From Sphagnum compactum (Eukaryota; Bryophyta; Sphagnopsida; Sphagnales): 64,000 bases of DNA. The notes beneath the pieces were generated by a model. It had not been told where the DNA came from, did not search any database, and was given only the letters and a program-made list of their open reading frames with translations. The stretch lies in contig OZ234493.1 in assembly GCA_965153455.1 (NCBI GenBank), positions 5,580,001 through 5,644,000 on the forward strand, in the 5' to 3' direction. Below are positions 23,601 through 38,417 of this stretch, piece after piece; the first letter of the stretch is position 1, and each line of letters starts with the position of its first letter. A program made the position numbers and the translations under genes.

Positions 23601-26600
23601 GGCTTTTGTCTTTTCCGTAAGTATCATTTCTGTTTTAAGACATGAAAGAAATCCCGTGCATGCTCATTCTGCCCCAGAAAATATATCGGAAATTTTCGAG
23701 GGCACGGGAAAATTTTCAGGACGGGCAGTTTAGGCACTCACAGAATGGCCATGCCCTGCTGCTGGATGTTTTCCATGGCGAATTTTTTGTTTTTTTTCCC
23801 AGATTTCTACAAAGCTGCCCCTGCCCACCTCAATGATTTTCAGAATCGCCTGTAGTCAGGGTGTGCCGATTGATTCTGCGGTCAGGAAGTGAAAATAAGG
23901 GCAGAAAAAAATGTAAATTATAAGAACTAACCACTTCTTCCCTCTTGTCACAAATTGTGTGCCTACTACTACCCCAAGTAATTTTTGTGGGCGTCAAAAT
24001 CTCGAAGAATTTTTGTTACACGGTAGTGTAACCGGAGGGCATGTTATAGTGTGCAATTATTCATCCGGCCCATGAGAAGGCATTCCATTTTCACAATTGG
24101 CCTTACCAAAAATGTTAAGGGCCGCCCTGTGAAGGTTGGATCAATCATTATGCCATGTAAAGCCCACAAGTGAGAACATTACGGAAATTGGGATTGCACT
24201 CAACTCTCATCTAATGCGCCCTTATTTCAGTAATGTCCTCACCCTAAAGGTTTGCCCTACTCATAAGGCACTGTGAGATATTTCTTAGAGTATTTGTAGG
24301 GTACCTTATCTAGGTTAATATCCCCCCTAAAAAAGAGGAGGGATATTGTGCATACTCCTTCAAAATGTGAAGGACTTACACCAAATTATAGGTGAAAATT
24401 TACTTATAAGATTCATTTATACTCTTAAGGAGTAGGTCTTAGAACACTCTCCCATGACAAGTAGAGCCCCAAGCTAAGGTCATCCCCAAAATAAGGGGCC
24501 TAGGACGAGGTTCTTAACCTACCTAAATCCTAAATCCAAAAACCTTAAACCCTGAACTTTCCAGGACACCTGATTTTTTACTCTTAAATAATATTTTTTC
24601 AGTTGAAAGGTCGGGTGATCCTACATTGTTTCCACATTTCCACATGATAATTTGATATTCTTGGCAGATGGGCAAACCCAAGCAGACTATTAACTTAGGG
24701 GGCTTGAATCTGGAGTTTTGATTGTGAAAAAAATTTATATTATATCAGTGGAATCTTACACCTACTACTTAAGAATGGGAGGGATCTTAGACCTACTCGT
24801 ATGTGTAATATTTTTCTCACTCTTAAGTAGGGGCAAGAACCCCTCCTCTCATACACCTTGTGACCTACATATTTTTAGGTTCAATGGGTATAGCATAGGG
24901 GTGGGGCACGTTCCCAAAGTAAGGGGCCGGACTGGGCTACTGGCCTTGTCCTAGGCCCCTTAGTTTGGGAATGCAACAGCCCTAGGGACTGCACATATAA
25001 TCAATGTTCTTACAGAATACTGGGAATTTAAAAGCTCTAGGAACCCACAAACTGACCATCCTACAATAAAAAATTTAAACAACCCCATATACCATCAAGT
25101 GTTTTTTTTTTCCCAACAAATTTTGTCATTTTATAGACAGAAAAATTGGGAAGTTTTTTTTTCCCTAGTGTAAATTTGACAAATTTTCCTATTTTTTGGG
25201 GAAATTCTCGCCAATTTTTTTATACCAGAACTTTTAGGGGAAAAATTCTTCATACAATCCAGTTTTTGCCTCACTAAATCATTTTACTTAATCATTTTAT
25301 GCAAGAAAATTAGTCTGTGTTCCTTTAGTCTGTGTTCCTTGAGAGAGAAAAAAGACACATAAAACAATATACTGGTCAGCTCAATATTAGTAAAGAACAG
25401 AGAAATTATTCCTTCATACTTTTTTTGGGGGGAAATGAACCTTTCTTTTTAAGGCGCCCTTCCGATTGAAAGATTCATTGGATGATTGGGCTTGAAGGAA
25501 AATTTTGTTTTGCCACAAGTTAGAAGGATTGGACCAATGTGGGACGGTTAATTGAATTTTTTAAAATAACCTCAAGTTCCATTTTTCTTAGAAATCAAAG
25601 AACCTCAGGTTGTGATTTATTGAAAATTTGCAGAGTAGAAAGAACCAGCAGTTCCTGCTTTTCCAAACACCCTCAAAGAATCTGCAGTTTTCATGATATA
25701 TATATATAACTAGCAATGAGCACTCAATTCTACACTAGAAAGTTAATTGACCGGTTCTTAAGATTTTTGAGGACCACGGTTCTATATGAGAATGTGTTAT
25801 AAGTTTCTTGAGAACTGACGCCATAAATCAAAATTCGATTGGTTTGATGTGATGAGAATCACAATATATATAATATAAATATAAATCACCATTATATATC
25901 TTAAAAGAATTGTACATATCTTGAAAAACCACCTTGAGAACCTCCAATTATTTTAGTGCCATTTTTTTTAATAACCATCCAACACTGGATTCTGGCAAAA
26001 CTGGGATGTAAAGTTAGTGTTACACAACAAACGGTCGCCCAGCAAACTGGGGAGGTGGGCTAACTGGGATCTAAAGTTAGCGTACTAGTTAACGGTAACT
26101 CAGCATCTTCGGAGATGGTCTAACTTACCACTAAATGCCTCGTCTTCTTCTTCAAGTGTTTGACTGGTTCTATGTTCATAACTGGTTTTGGTGTCTTTTT
26201 CACGTACTATGTATTTTGGGTATTTTGCATATTTTCCTAGGTGGGATTGGTGATCCTTAGTTTGTTTCACTTGTGGTATGATTAGAATAGGGGAGCCTGG
26301 GTTACACTTTGAAACATGTCTTAGTAGAACCAAGGAATGTTATTTCGTGAGCATGTGAGAGAGCAGCAAGAGTTGGTAATCCTACCTATTGTCACCTATT
26401 ATGCTTGGATTTTGCTAAGGCCTCATGATGAGATTTGTGTGTCATTGTGTCCTTTTTTTTTTGACAAATAGGCAACTTGAAATAGTAGCAAGAGGATTTG
26501 AATATCGCTTAAAGGTTCAATATCATTCAATGATATGCCCTTTAAGGCTTGTTACAAGGTATCATGTTAAACTTTATAATACAATGCATTGGGCTCATTC

Positions 26601-27383
26601 CCTAATTTTTTTTATATTGGGACAAGAAAGGTGTGTAAGAATTCTAGGATGGGACTAGGATGATATTTTCAAGTTGCATTCATGGACACATCAAAATGCA
26701 TGGATCAAGAAAAAAAGACAAACAATTCATTTGGAGTCAAATTGATACATGAACAAGCCTTGAACTCACAAGGTTCACTATGGTCTTGAAAAGAGTTATC
26801 ACCCTTATAATATATTCTACATTTTTTCATGAAAACATTTGAAATGGCACTTTTTTGAAATTTTTAAATTGCCAATATATGGGTTTTCTCACTTTGTAAG
26901 ATCATATTTTGTCATTTTGTTTACAAATTTGGAAGTTTGAACAATAGAAAAGTTATTTTTTGGAGTCTTCATTTAACTCCCATACACTTTCATTTCACAC
27001 AATGTGCTTGCACTCATTTGCACACTCCACATATCAATCCTTGTTTGGCCCAAATCCAATTGGAAATATTCATCTTCTTTTCATTTTTGGGAAGAAATTT
27101 TGTTATCAATACCAAGAATTAGTTGTGCACTCAAGTTAAGGTCATTCAAAATATCAGAATGTACAATGCAAAAAAAACTTGAACTTTTATTTCAAGAAAA
27201 AAAAATTATGTTAAATGTGTTATGTTTGTTATTTAGTTAAGTCACAATTAATGTGGTGCTAGCCTGGGTTAGCTTAATTAATTTGGTTCAATGGTCATTA
27301 ATGAAGAATCAATTTTAATGTGAATAGTTGATGTTGATGTCGAGCTTCAATGGTCTTTTTTTTTTAAATGTGAAATTTTTTAG
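23601..27383. other. Gene-poor, repeat-like DNA
   Basis: No supportable gene. The stretch includes a near-perfect hairpin at 24317-24347 (12-bp arms AATATCCC..CCT, one mismatch, 7-base loop). Around 24.0-25.0 kb there are CCCC/GGGG-rich words typical of transposon-derived plant DNA. Small open frames here have no recognisable domain. Confidence 0.5.
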
Positions 27384-27487
27384 GAGGTAACCTAGAACGC
27401 CAGCCAGAAATACTGGATGTTCATGAGGCCACATTAGCTGTCCTTATTGCAGATCTCAAACAAGATCTTAAGACTTCGAGTAATAGG
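27384..27487 (+). pseudogene. Exon-like coding fragment, unrecognised
   Basis: The reading NLERQPEILDVHEATLAVL continues for about 33 residues with plant-like amino-acid composition, and a GT follows at the end (AATAG|GTGACA). No in-frame partner exon could be assigned. It may be a relic of a captured or decayed gene. Family unknown. Confidence 0.35.
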
Positions 27488-30400
27488 TGACATGAGGAGT
27501 TGTACACAGAATGTAGGTAAACGGTAACCCTAATTTGTTATTCCTACCTTGCAAATAGTGTTCACATCTACTTTTAGATCCCCAAGATCAGTGGTGGTGG
27601 TGATGGTGAAAGAAAATGAGAAAAGTAAACACATATTTTCACTTGGTGGCTGGGTGCAAACAGCACAACAAGCTAAAGAATTAGTGATCAGTGTGCTTGA
27701 AAAGCTTAAGTTCACCATTCAAGAAAAGGTTTATGTTGTCGAACTTTGAATATTTAGGGGGACACAAACCATTTGAGTTGCCATTGATAGTTTGTTTAAA
27801 CAATCTAATGTCAGTTGACTTTTATTTCACATCCTTATCCTGACCCAAATAAGGTACCCTAGAGATAGTATATTTTACCTAACAAGTTATATAAGCACCA
27901 AACATGCCTTTGGTTGGGACCATGAATCTCCATGTGTCAACTATGATTGAAATAATGATTTAGTGTTCAAATTTTTGTGATGTCCACTTGAAAACATTTT
28001 GGTGAGGAAATGGTTACAATTGTAAAATAGAAGGGATCATTTTAGTTTTGGGCAAAGGTAACCAACAGCATGGAGGATGGTCTACAAAACATGTTGTGAC
28101 AAACATAATAGGCTTAGTTAGAAAATTGGTTGAAGGATGTCGCAATGTTGGAGGAGCAAATGCATTAGATGTTGTGGGGATGGAAGGTAGAATTACAAAG
28201 TTGTCCCTGCTTCTTCATTGTTGGTATGTCCTTTGACATTCTCCTTTTTTGTTATTCACATGTTTGAAATTATCAATGCAAGGGGGCACTCAAACTAAAT
28301 TTTTCATGTTGTTAGTGCAGGCAGAAACTTGTTCCTTAGAGTCCATAAACACATGGAGTGGTGTTGCAATTAAAATGGTGAAGATGATGATGTTATAGTA
28401 GCATAATTTGACATCCTAACTTGATATCCTAAATTGACATAACTTCACATATGCACCTCAACACAATCCCTGTAAGACACAAGTGTTTGGCTTTTGTTCC
28501 AATTGTTGTCCCTACAATGACGCACCTCCAAACTCCTTGATTGATTCAAATGCGAGTCCCAAAGTGAAAATAATGGAAGAAGGAGTTGGGTTACATTCTT
28601 TCGCTCATAGCACTTCAAAGGTAAAAGGGCGTGCTGAAGTTTCGAAATGAGGACTAGGGCGAATGACAAGCTGGTCAATTATTCATATGCATTTGCACAA
28701 ACCAAACAACAAGTTGGTTAGTCCATAGTTGAAGCACTTTGGTGCACGAACAAACCATGGGCATGCACAGACTCACAAAACTCACCACGGCTAAAACTTA
28801 AGGGAAGCTACCACCTTCTCCCTTACAATATTTTTTGTGATTGGCTAAGGGGGCTACACCCAAATGTCATTTTTCCCAAAACTCCCAAGTCAAGAGTCCC
28901 AAAATTCCTGAAATTAGGACTCCCATCACATTGGACACTTATAATTTATTGTTCAGAGCTCTGATTGAGGTGAGGTTTAAAGCAAAATTATAGCCTTGTC
29001 AAAAGCTTTTCAACGATATGTTACACGCCCCTTATGTGCACATAATTCAGGGTGATTCTTACTTTTAGTGGTCCAAAATCAATTGACAATTTGACTCCTG
29101 GCCCTTCCTTCGGCCATAACTTGTGTTATAAGTACTCAAATGGATCATGTGAGCCCATTCTAGACATCTCCATCTCAAGATCTTCCAATGGTGTAAATAA
29201 ATCTTCAATTCAATGAGTTTTGACCTCTCAAATTCCTTTCTGAAGAGTCAAGAGTCCATCAGGACTCCAACTCCCAAAGTGAGAGTCCAATTGGGAGTAT
29301 GTGGGTTCATTTCCTCACACTTTCCCGCACTCCTAGGAGTGTGAATGTGACTCCCAAGTTGCACTTTTGGCTTGCACCTTTCCATGCCCCTTGCTTTAGT
29401 TGCAAGCCCAAGGCTAAGGTCATGACATACAAAACATGTTCAATGAAGTAATGACGGTTTAATTTACTGTTTCAATTTCCACAAAGAAATGGCTTTGAGT
29501 GAAAGTGTTCCAAACATGTGCTCAATGTTGATGCCAGGTGGGATTGACCGAAAGATGACCTTCTATTTGCAGCATTAACAACTCATGTCAATGGGAGAGT
29601 GGTTAGTATTCCAGAATTGCACAAAGTTACCAACCCCGAGACAACTTGGATTGTTATTCTCTTCTCCTTCTTTTAAATCCTTGTTTCTAGTTCTTTAATT
29701 TGGTTAGAGTCATGTCAAAAGGTTGGCCTTTTACAGGTTACAATTAAGGATTCCTCCACACACACACTGACTTGAATCCATTTTGTCAGAAAGGAACCAT
29801 GCATAATTTTTTTCAAACAAGAGACTTGGATTTCTTGAGCATGGTTGTAGTGAAGGTTGACATAATGTTTTCCTATTCCAGCACAACAGCAGAAACGAAC
29901 TTAGTCCACAATCTCCAGTGACATTTGTGACCATGTTTAAGGTATATAATGATGCATGGACTGGGGTTCTATAAGCACATAATCATATGATGGCACTGTT
30001 ACATGGAAAATTGTTATGTGAATAATTATATTTTGACAAACCACATCATGCATTTAAAAGTGCAAATAAAAGCAACATTCATTTATTAACTATGCTCTCG
30101 TTAAACAAAACTAGCCTAAAGGTTATTTTTAAATGGTACCTATTTAAATATGAGCTCTATTGTCGAATTGATTGCATCTTTCATATTTGATTTTCCTCTT
30201 GAGTAGGAGGGTCAAGGTGAAGGTAGCGATTCTAAAAAAGGTATCCTATTAGAATTTTCAACAGTTCAACCTTGAATCAAATTTGTCATCTATACATATC
30301 TTCATGGACTTCAGAGTTGATTTTATGGTTTTGGATGATAATTCTTTATTCTTGTAGATTTATGGATTACAAATAGAGCAAATTTTTTTTGAAGAAAACA

Positions 30401-33400
30401 CATGTGTCTAATTTGAAGAGGACACATGTGTCTAATGAATGGTGAAATCATGCAAATGACAATGCAAATGAACTTGATTTTTGAGGTACAACATCTGATC
30501 AAGACATAGTTCATCCAATCTCATTTCATTTGCACATGGGATCTTCCCAGTGGAGATTAGTAATCTCTATGGCATACTTGAATGGCAAGAGGACTTTAAG
30601 TTCACACATGTTTGGTAGACAGATTAGGAAGTTCATAGCATTATGACCTTGTGAATGCCATATTGATAGTCAAATGCAATGTTGGAGGCTCATAAGCACA
30701 ATACGTTTAATAATGTTCATGTTAACCTAACTCACTAATGACAAAATAAACTATTATGAACCTTGAAACAAGTGTTTTTGAAGAAAGCAGGAATAGAAAA
30801 TACATCAATTGTGTTTATTTTCAGTGACACACAATTGAAGTGTAATTTTTGAAGGACATTGAAACAAGATTTGAAAGATTTGAAAATTTATAAATTAATT
30901 TGACATTTGAAATCTCTAACTAAAGACCTTTTGATGAGTGCAAATGGCAGGTGAAAAGGAGCAAAAAAGGTGTACAATTCATAGAGGTGGCGCTACGATA
31001 TTAGAGGAAGGCATGTAGGAATGGGGGGTGCGTGTCCTTAGAAGCAGCAACAAGGGAATCCAAAAAATGAGGAGGCAAGAATTCATGCAGGACCCATTTG
31101 TAAACTGAATCGCAGCATAAGTTTATGGTGGTCCCTAAAGCTGACAATAATGCAGATGTCAAAAAGTTTTACCAAGCATCATGACTCATTGTCCACACCA
31201 TCTCATTTGGAGCTATATGTTCAAATGCTTTGCTAGGTAAAAAGTTTGTATGAAGTTTTTCCCAAATGAATTATATTGGGTCACTACCATGGTAAGAATT
31301 TATCTGTGTTGTCTCATATGAAATATGGTATGTTGCAGAACATTTGAAGGTATAGAACTTTGTCAGCAATTCCCCATGATTTAATGCAATAGATTTTGAA
31401 TGAGCTTGTGAACCACCAACTTTTAGCTACACCTATCCTCCATGTTTTTCTAAACTTTGCTTTGCAGGTAAATTATGATATTTGGAGCTTCTCATTCTCC
31501 TATTTTTATTATGCATCTCAATTTTCCATAGTGGTGAGACGAGGCCTTTTCTTGCTCCAATGTGTTTGTGTAATTTGTTGCAAAGTGGCAGACTATCATT
31601 TGAAACATACATTTGGGGGTGCAAGGGTGGGATGTAATGTTGGAAAAGTACCCAGGAGTGGACAATACACAATTAGATGTTATTGGAACACAGGGCTCAT
31701 CACTGCTGGCTCTAGATATATCAGGCTCTATTGTTACTAATGCAAGCTTTAAAGTTCTTCAAGTGGGTAACACTCTATAGACCCTGATTTTGAGTTCTTG
31801 TGACCATGTTTCCAATGCTTCTTTCGTCTGTTTGACAGGCAAATTCCTTTGCCCCAGTACTTAAATTCCCCATCTCAAGACCTAAATTTTATAATTTTAT
31901 TAACTTATAGAATTGTCTCCTTAGAAGAAGCATCTCATTGTCCAATTGAATCTGATGCACACATTTTTCATCTCTGCAAATGGATAATTTTTTTGCAAGT
32001 CAAAAAGTCTCTAAATTCTAGGCATTTGGGAATCTAACATCACTGAGTTTTTGAAGCAACAACTTGATTATAGCTAATGGCATGCACTATTTTGCACATC
32101 TTATTAAGGTTGTTGGGAATTAGAGTTTTTGTTGGTCTAACAGGTATGAATTTACAGAATCCATGACTCTAGCAAATGAATTGACTTTGGTGCAGATTAA
32201 CGTTCCTTATTACTAGATTTGTTGCATTTTGCAGACAAGCTTCTTGAATGCATACACAATCAAAACATTGTACTTTGGATGGTGAGCTTGTGTTTGTGGA
32301 TTTTCTATCCATGATTTGTGACACTTGCGTGATGTCATTGTCACCACTATATTTTGAAGTGGATGACTTGTTGTTTTTTTTACCAAATCAAGTATTTGGG
32401 AGCAATTGATGAAAAGGATTTTTTTGGTTATATAATGTAGGCACTCTACATATCATGAAATTGCAATAATGACTATAATGGCGTACCTTTCATATATCTT
32501 AACAGAGGTATGTTTTGCCAAGATTGGTAGAAGTATGTTTTGGGTTAATGGTTGAACTTGTTTGGAATGTAGAGGTCTCTCTTTCATTTCTTGGAGAAGA
32601 ATTAGGCCTTTCACCTTTCAAGTATCGACCTTCATGGATTGATGCAGTGTTTCCTTCTTGTGTATATAGCTCCTTTTTCTCAGTGGTATTCTTAGTTTTC
32701 TTTTGCAGGATTGTTATGTCACATTTACACATGGCACAATGTTTTAGAAAGCTCTCGAATTACCACCAAGTATGATCTCCACTTATTGTCTCTTGGGCTC
32801 TTTTTGATGAATATCTAAAATTTGTTTGCTCTATGTTATTTAAGCACACAATATGTGGTAGATTTAATTGATGATTATTCTTGTAAGGGTTTGAGGACTA
32901 TCTTCTAGCAATGTTCAATGAATTCATGTTGGATTTTATTCCACTCCACAAGATAGAGAATGTGGTGTTTAGACAACAAACACAATGAAAATTTGTGTTT
33001 ATTCTACATAAATTATTTTTGTGGATGAGAATGTTGTTCATGGTTAACTGGGTATGGGGAGTCATTTGAGGGAAATATAAAAAAACTTGTTTATGTGAAG
33101 TTGTGGGTGGTCCCAATGTTGTTCATTCAATACCAAATATCCTATGCCGGGACCATGTGTGACCCAAATTGCATCTTTCATGGTGACAATCATTCTCCAT
33201 GACTTTTTGAGGTGCTCAATACCCAAATGTTGTTTGGAGGATTAACATTGAAAAGTTTCTAGGAACTAAATTTTGTGTTTTCAGACTGTATTAGATATAT
33301 ATTTTGAATGTGACTTTGGGTGGCAAACATGCATATGCAACCATGTCTTTCATTGCAAAAAATTTCATCTTCCTTTACATGGGCATGGATGCCTTGGATG

Positions 33401-33784
33401 TTGACAAATGGAAAATGGTCACAACAACGTGAATTTTATGTTTCCCTTGGAATTTTTCTTATTTCTTATTTTTGTAGACTAGTTGTTGTGTATATCATTA
33501 CATCATCTCATTGTTGTGGTGTGTTGGGCAGTCTGGGTCAATCATTTGGGCTTTTTAGTACATTGTTGGTTTTGATCTTGGTGGGTTGAGCAGCATTCAT
33601 GTTCCCTCTGTCAACCCTTTCTAACTACATACACAAATCTTCAAATACCAAGATTGGTATTCACTAGCAGGTACTGACTTCCCCCTTGCTTTGTGTTCCA
33701 CATCTACATGTTTAAAGGCTGAATCCATAGCCCTAGTTCTGCTATGGTGAAAAATTAAATTATGCACATGGAATCAATGCTCAT
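27488..33784. other. Gene-poor DNA with scattered coding-like fragments
   Basis: No complete gene is visible. One further fragment at about 29533-29653 (+) reads VNGRVVSIPELHKVTNPETT with an upstream in-frame TGA. Between 28.8 and 29.4 kb the words GAGTCC and GGACTC recur, as in subterminal repeats of DNA transposons. The rest is AT-rich with frequent stops on both strands. Confidence 0.45.
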
Positions 33785-33951
33785 CTGGAGTTTTTAGAAG
33801 GTACTTGGAAAGCTTATGCAGACCTTTTGTATCATGGTAATTATTAATACTATGGTGAGTACCCTCAGGGAGCTGGAAAATACCTTGAAAAAGTTGGTCT
33901 CCTTCCACATTTTGCTGGTGTTGATTATGAAATGGGTTCAAGCAGAGTAAG
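33785..33951 (+). pseudogene. Exon-like fragment, unrecognised
   Basis: One continuous frame reads LEFLEGTWKAYADLLYHG, then an in-frame TAA, then YPQGAGKYLEKVGLLPHFAG and DYEMGSSRV. It ends at a good donor (AAG|GTAAGA). Composition and the splice site suggest a real exon of a once-functional gene, now interrupted. I do not recognise the family. Confidence 0.4.
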
Positions 33952-36779
33952 GTAAGACAAAATTTGTTCTATCCTTTATTACAACAATAAAAAAAAAGAT
34001 ATGAATGTACAATATGATATGTTATGTCTTATTTTTGTTGCTTCCAATAAATTGGTTCACACGAAAGGCGTACTCTAAATACATTATATCCTAATTTAAT
34101 GTGTTTTAAACTTTTTTATAAGTTGTTTTTCTTTTCTATCAACTAAATAATTCTTCGTAGTGGTATATTCAATATGAAGATTGAAGTGCATGTGGAATGG
34201 TTTGAATTTGGAAGCATCATCTTTCATCTTCTTTGGAGGACAATGTGCATGTTGTTCAAAAAAAAAATTTGCATCAATTGATTATCTAACATACATTCAA
34301 CCTATGTCCCTACATACATAACATTGCAAATTACACATTAGTAATTACTATTATCATATGTGTCCAACATTGTAGTGGTGCACCACACAACAAACAAGAT
34401 AGTGAACATCACTTGCATCAAGACTATAGCAGTTCGGCCACACAACAAATGGGCCACTAGACAATAACATGTGGATCAACACTACAATGGTGGTGTAAAG
34501 GTTGAATAAACAAAAGAATCAAGAACTTCATGTGCATCAACATTACAGTGCTGCATCCAAAATAAATAGAACAATCAACAATTTTTGCACCAACGTTGTA
34601 ACAATGTAAGTCCAAACATGATAGTCAACGTCATTTGCATCAACAATGCAACAACATAAGGTTCACATAACAAACAGGAAGTCAATATTACAATACTTCA
34701 ACCAATATGCATAAGAAACAAATTATTGCACGGAACTTAAAACTTGCATGCAAATGATTATATACACACTAATAAGCCGATTTATTTCTTTCCATTTTTT
34801 GTTCATGATGCAATTGCTATGTTTGCTGGGTTTGCAATTGAGGATTTTTCATTCTATGTATTGTGGTTGGCCATGTGTTCTATCAAGTTGGAAGCTTGTT
34901 CAAATGATAAATTTGACCACACGCTCGTGTCCACAATCTCAAAGTCCGAATAGAACTTGTACATTTGAAATGGTGCAAGGTCTCTTGTGACCACTTCTTT
35001 CAACATTTTTTTGCCTTCCAATTGGTGAGGTTATCTTCAATATCCACATACTCTAATCCAAAAACCTCCAACATAACTTTCATGTATCCTGCATAAATTT
35101 TCACATGTTGCATTGGTTGGAAAACCTCATTGAATCATTTTGTTACATCAAATATTCAAGTAACAATTGATGAAGAACTTTAGACTAACTTGGACAGGGA
35201 AATGCACCATGCTTCTGCAGGAAAGTTATTTTCTTATTAGCATACTCTGTCACAAATTCATTTACTTTTGCCACATATTTGAAAGTCGGTGGAATCTTGA
35301 AATCCCTAAATCTGCAAACATCAAGTAGCTTTCGTTGTGCTTCAGTTGGTCGGTATGTCTTCTCAACCTTTGGTTTTTTGGGTTTAATTATTGCATTATG
35401 AGTTAACTCAATTTTCAACTTACATAACAATGCTCCATAATTGACTTTTGTTTTAACATTTTCTACCATTATCCATGAAGTTTTGATCCTCTCAATAGTA
35501 TTGTCACTTTGTGATATTATGAATCACATTCTACTACACAAATGTTGCTAGATTGAATGCTAAAATCCCTTTTAATACTAAATACTTGGCAAATTAGATA
35601 TTGTTGGGCACCTTGATGGACTTTAGTGACAATGTAAACCATATGGTTAACATGTGTACAATACAAAATAGAAAGCTGAAAATCACAAGGGACTTGTATT
35701 ACTTGTGTTCTAGGCCCATACAATAGGTTTGCAACTTGGCAACTTCTATTTTTGGGTTTTGGTGGACTTTAATGACAATGTAAACCATATGGCTGACATG
35801 TGTATAGTACAAAATAAAAAGTTGAAAATCAAGAAATGGCACTTTCTAGCATCTAATTTTTAATTGTGTTTTGTTTTGGATTATGTAAGAATCAGTCTAA
35901 GTATGTTAGTTTCTAAATTATCTAGTAATAGTTATGAACAAAAGATGTGCTTCTATAAGCATGTATACAAATAGTATTTGTTTTTGTAGTTTTCTTGTCA
36001 CAACATGTGCCAACAACCATTGTATAACAATACATGCAAAGCCTAGTTGCATTGTTCCTTGGTTTGTTCAACTTTCCCTATTATAGGGGCGTTATTTCAT
36101 CTTTTCCACCATGTAGTAGTTACTTTTACATCAATTGCTTTAACATTTTTACACATGTTAGTTTTTAAATTAATCAACAAGAGTTATACTTATGTAAGCA
36201 TGTATTAGTAATAGAATATTTATTGGTTACATTCAAATTATTGCATGTATGTGCATGTTTTCAAAAACAAAGGGATGCACATAAAAGAACTATGAAGTAG
36301 AAATACAAAATACTTGAATCACTAAGAAGATAGTCCCCAATAATGCTCCCATGGAATTTTGTGGCGATGATGTCATACAAATCTTATGAATCCAACTATT
36401 TCTGAAGTTTTGTGAACTTGAAGAAATTTGCAACATTGTTGAATGCTCCAGAGAGTAGGATCATTGTTACATCACCTAGAGGTTGCAACATTGGATCAAC
36501 AATTATAGTTTACACTCTTTTATACTTCATTGCTTAACTTGCTCTCCGATTGGAGTGCTTATCTCTGAAGTAGACAATTATATGTAGACAACATGACCAC
36601 ATGAAATTCACAAAAATATCTTTAATGGCATGTATGTAGTAATAAGATTGTGAAGTATGACAGCATCATTTTTGGCAAAGGTATCTCATTTGGATATATT
36701 CTTTCAAGGTTCTCAATGGTTTGCCAAGAATAGGAACTTGAGTATTATGAATTCATGACCTACTTAACACAAGTGTGTG
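33952..36779. other. Gene-poor AT-rich DNA
   Basis: The longest frame is a lysine-rich minus-strand one at 35185-35469 (about 94 codons) that I do not recognise. It has no plant splice context or domain I can name. Segments near 35581-35710 and 35755-35835 share the words GACTTTAGTGACAATGTAAACC and TGTGTACAATACAAAATAGAAAG in variant form, a local direct duplication. Confidence 0.4.
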
Positions 36780-36870
36780 ATTGATGCATTGGGCAGGGTG
36801 ACAAGATTTGTCATTGAAAACACAATTGAAGAACGTATAATCAAGTTGTAGGAAAACAAACAACTTGGTT
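36780..36870 (+). pseudogene. SNF2-family helicase C-terminal fragment (RAD5/RAD16-like)
   Basis: The reading IDALGRVTRFVIENTIEER-IIKL followed by an in-frame TAG and ENKQL matches the end of the helicase-C region of RAD5/RAD16-type SNF2 proteins, where motif VI HRxGQ is followed by RFVIENTIEE and a KLQEKK segment. Here HRLGQ is degraded to DALGR, and the glutamine codon after KL appears as TAG (36849-36851). Only about 30 residues are present, so it is a relic and not a gene. Confidence 0.55.
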
Positions 36871-38417
36871 TTTAAGGGTATTATGCGCTCTCCCATTTCA
36901 TAAACCACACAGGATTGCATCTTGTAATTAAATTACAAAGCATTTGTCACTCAAGATGGCCAGTCCCATCATCAAGAATTTGAGAGTGGACATTTTAAGC
37001 TAATGAGACAATCTAATTGACTATTGGGTTCTTTGAACTTTTTGAAAATTCATTTGCAAACAATTTGAAAGAGTATATTCATGGACTTAAAACCTATGAG
37101 CTCTATTGTGAAAGAACATAAAACAAGTAAGGTTTCAACTCACTTTTTGGACTTGAGAGTTGTTTGTTGATGACATGAAAGGAGGTGTTTTCCACAATGA
37201 CGACCTAATCTATGGAAGAGTTTGGCATCAATTTTGTTCACAATATATTGCCACAATATATTTGGTCTTTTGTGGGAAAAACAAAAATTGCAAAACCATT
37301 CAAGGAAAACTATGAATGTTTTGCCTTTGACACTTCTCAACCCTCTTGAAGGTGCATGTAGGCACCTTCCAAACGAAAAGATTGTAATGTTTCCTCAATC
37401 CCATACTATAAAAGAGATTTCTTGGATCGATTAAAAAAAAACCCTTATCCATTGTTTTGTTCTATAATCTGACTTGTGTCTTATAAAGTATTGAAAGTGT
37501 GTCAGTTGGTTATATGATCATATTCTTTAAAAAAATACCACTGGTTAGTGCACGTGCTTACAGTTCAACAGCCCCACCTTAGTATGGTGGTTAAGGATCA
37601 AACATTATATAACTTGATTATGAGTTCTTGGCACAAGATTATGTGTATGCTACTATAGCTCATCATGGACTTTCTTATGATGTAGAGAGGATTGTAGTGT
37701 TCACACCATTGGCAGCTTTGATGATGTGTGACTCTTGCAATTTGGTTGTTGCACACTTTTATGCAATATTCAACTGAACCTGACATTCAAACTTATGATG
37801 TAACTTGCAATGCACTGGTAGGATATTTGCAAGAATTATTTTTTCTTGGAAGGTAATATAGACCATTAGCGTCTCCGTCCTTCCTTTCATCCTATAGAAC
37901 AAGAGTTTCATACTTGAAATTCAGGGGATGTTGCAAGTTACTCGAGACCTCAATCTGTGAAGCTTTTTTCTTTCAAACCCTATGTGTTGTTAATGTTCAT
38001 GTAGGTAACCAAAATTGAAGATCTACTTCAGATGTAAATGAATGTCCTTTCATGAAAAGAAGAATTTATATACAATTGATGTAACATTTCATTAAAAACT
38101 ATGAGATTACAGTATAATGTATATTGCTAATGTAGAACAAAGGTTCTATGGAAGATAAAAATGATGTGTTTTCTATATACGTAGGGATTATGTGTTCTGA
38201 ACTTGACTGGAAGATTAACTTTAGGTCTATTGCAACAACTTACTAAAGCAGGTAAAACATTTTCAACACCTAGGTGTATGAAAAGGGCTACCTTGAGGCG
38301 TCTTCTAAGTTATGTCTTGTTAGTGATCTTCTAAGAATTGCATGTTTCCAATATTTGTTGTGTTTTTTTAGTTTGTAACTAAGCATTTTTGATAATATAA
38401 ACAATTTACTGTTGTAG

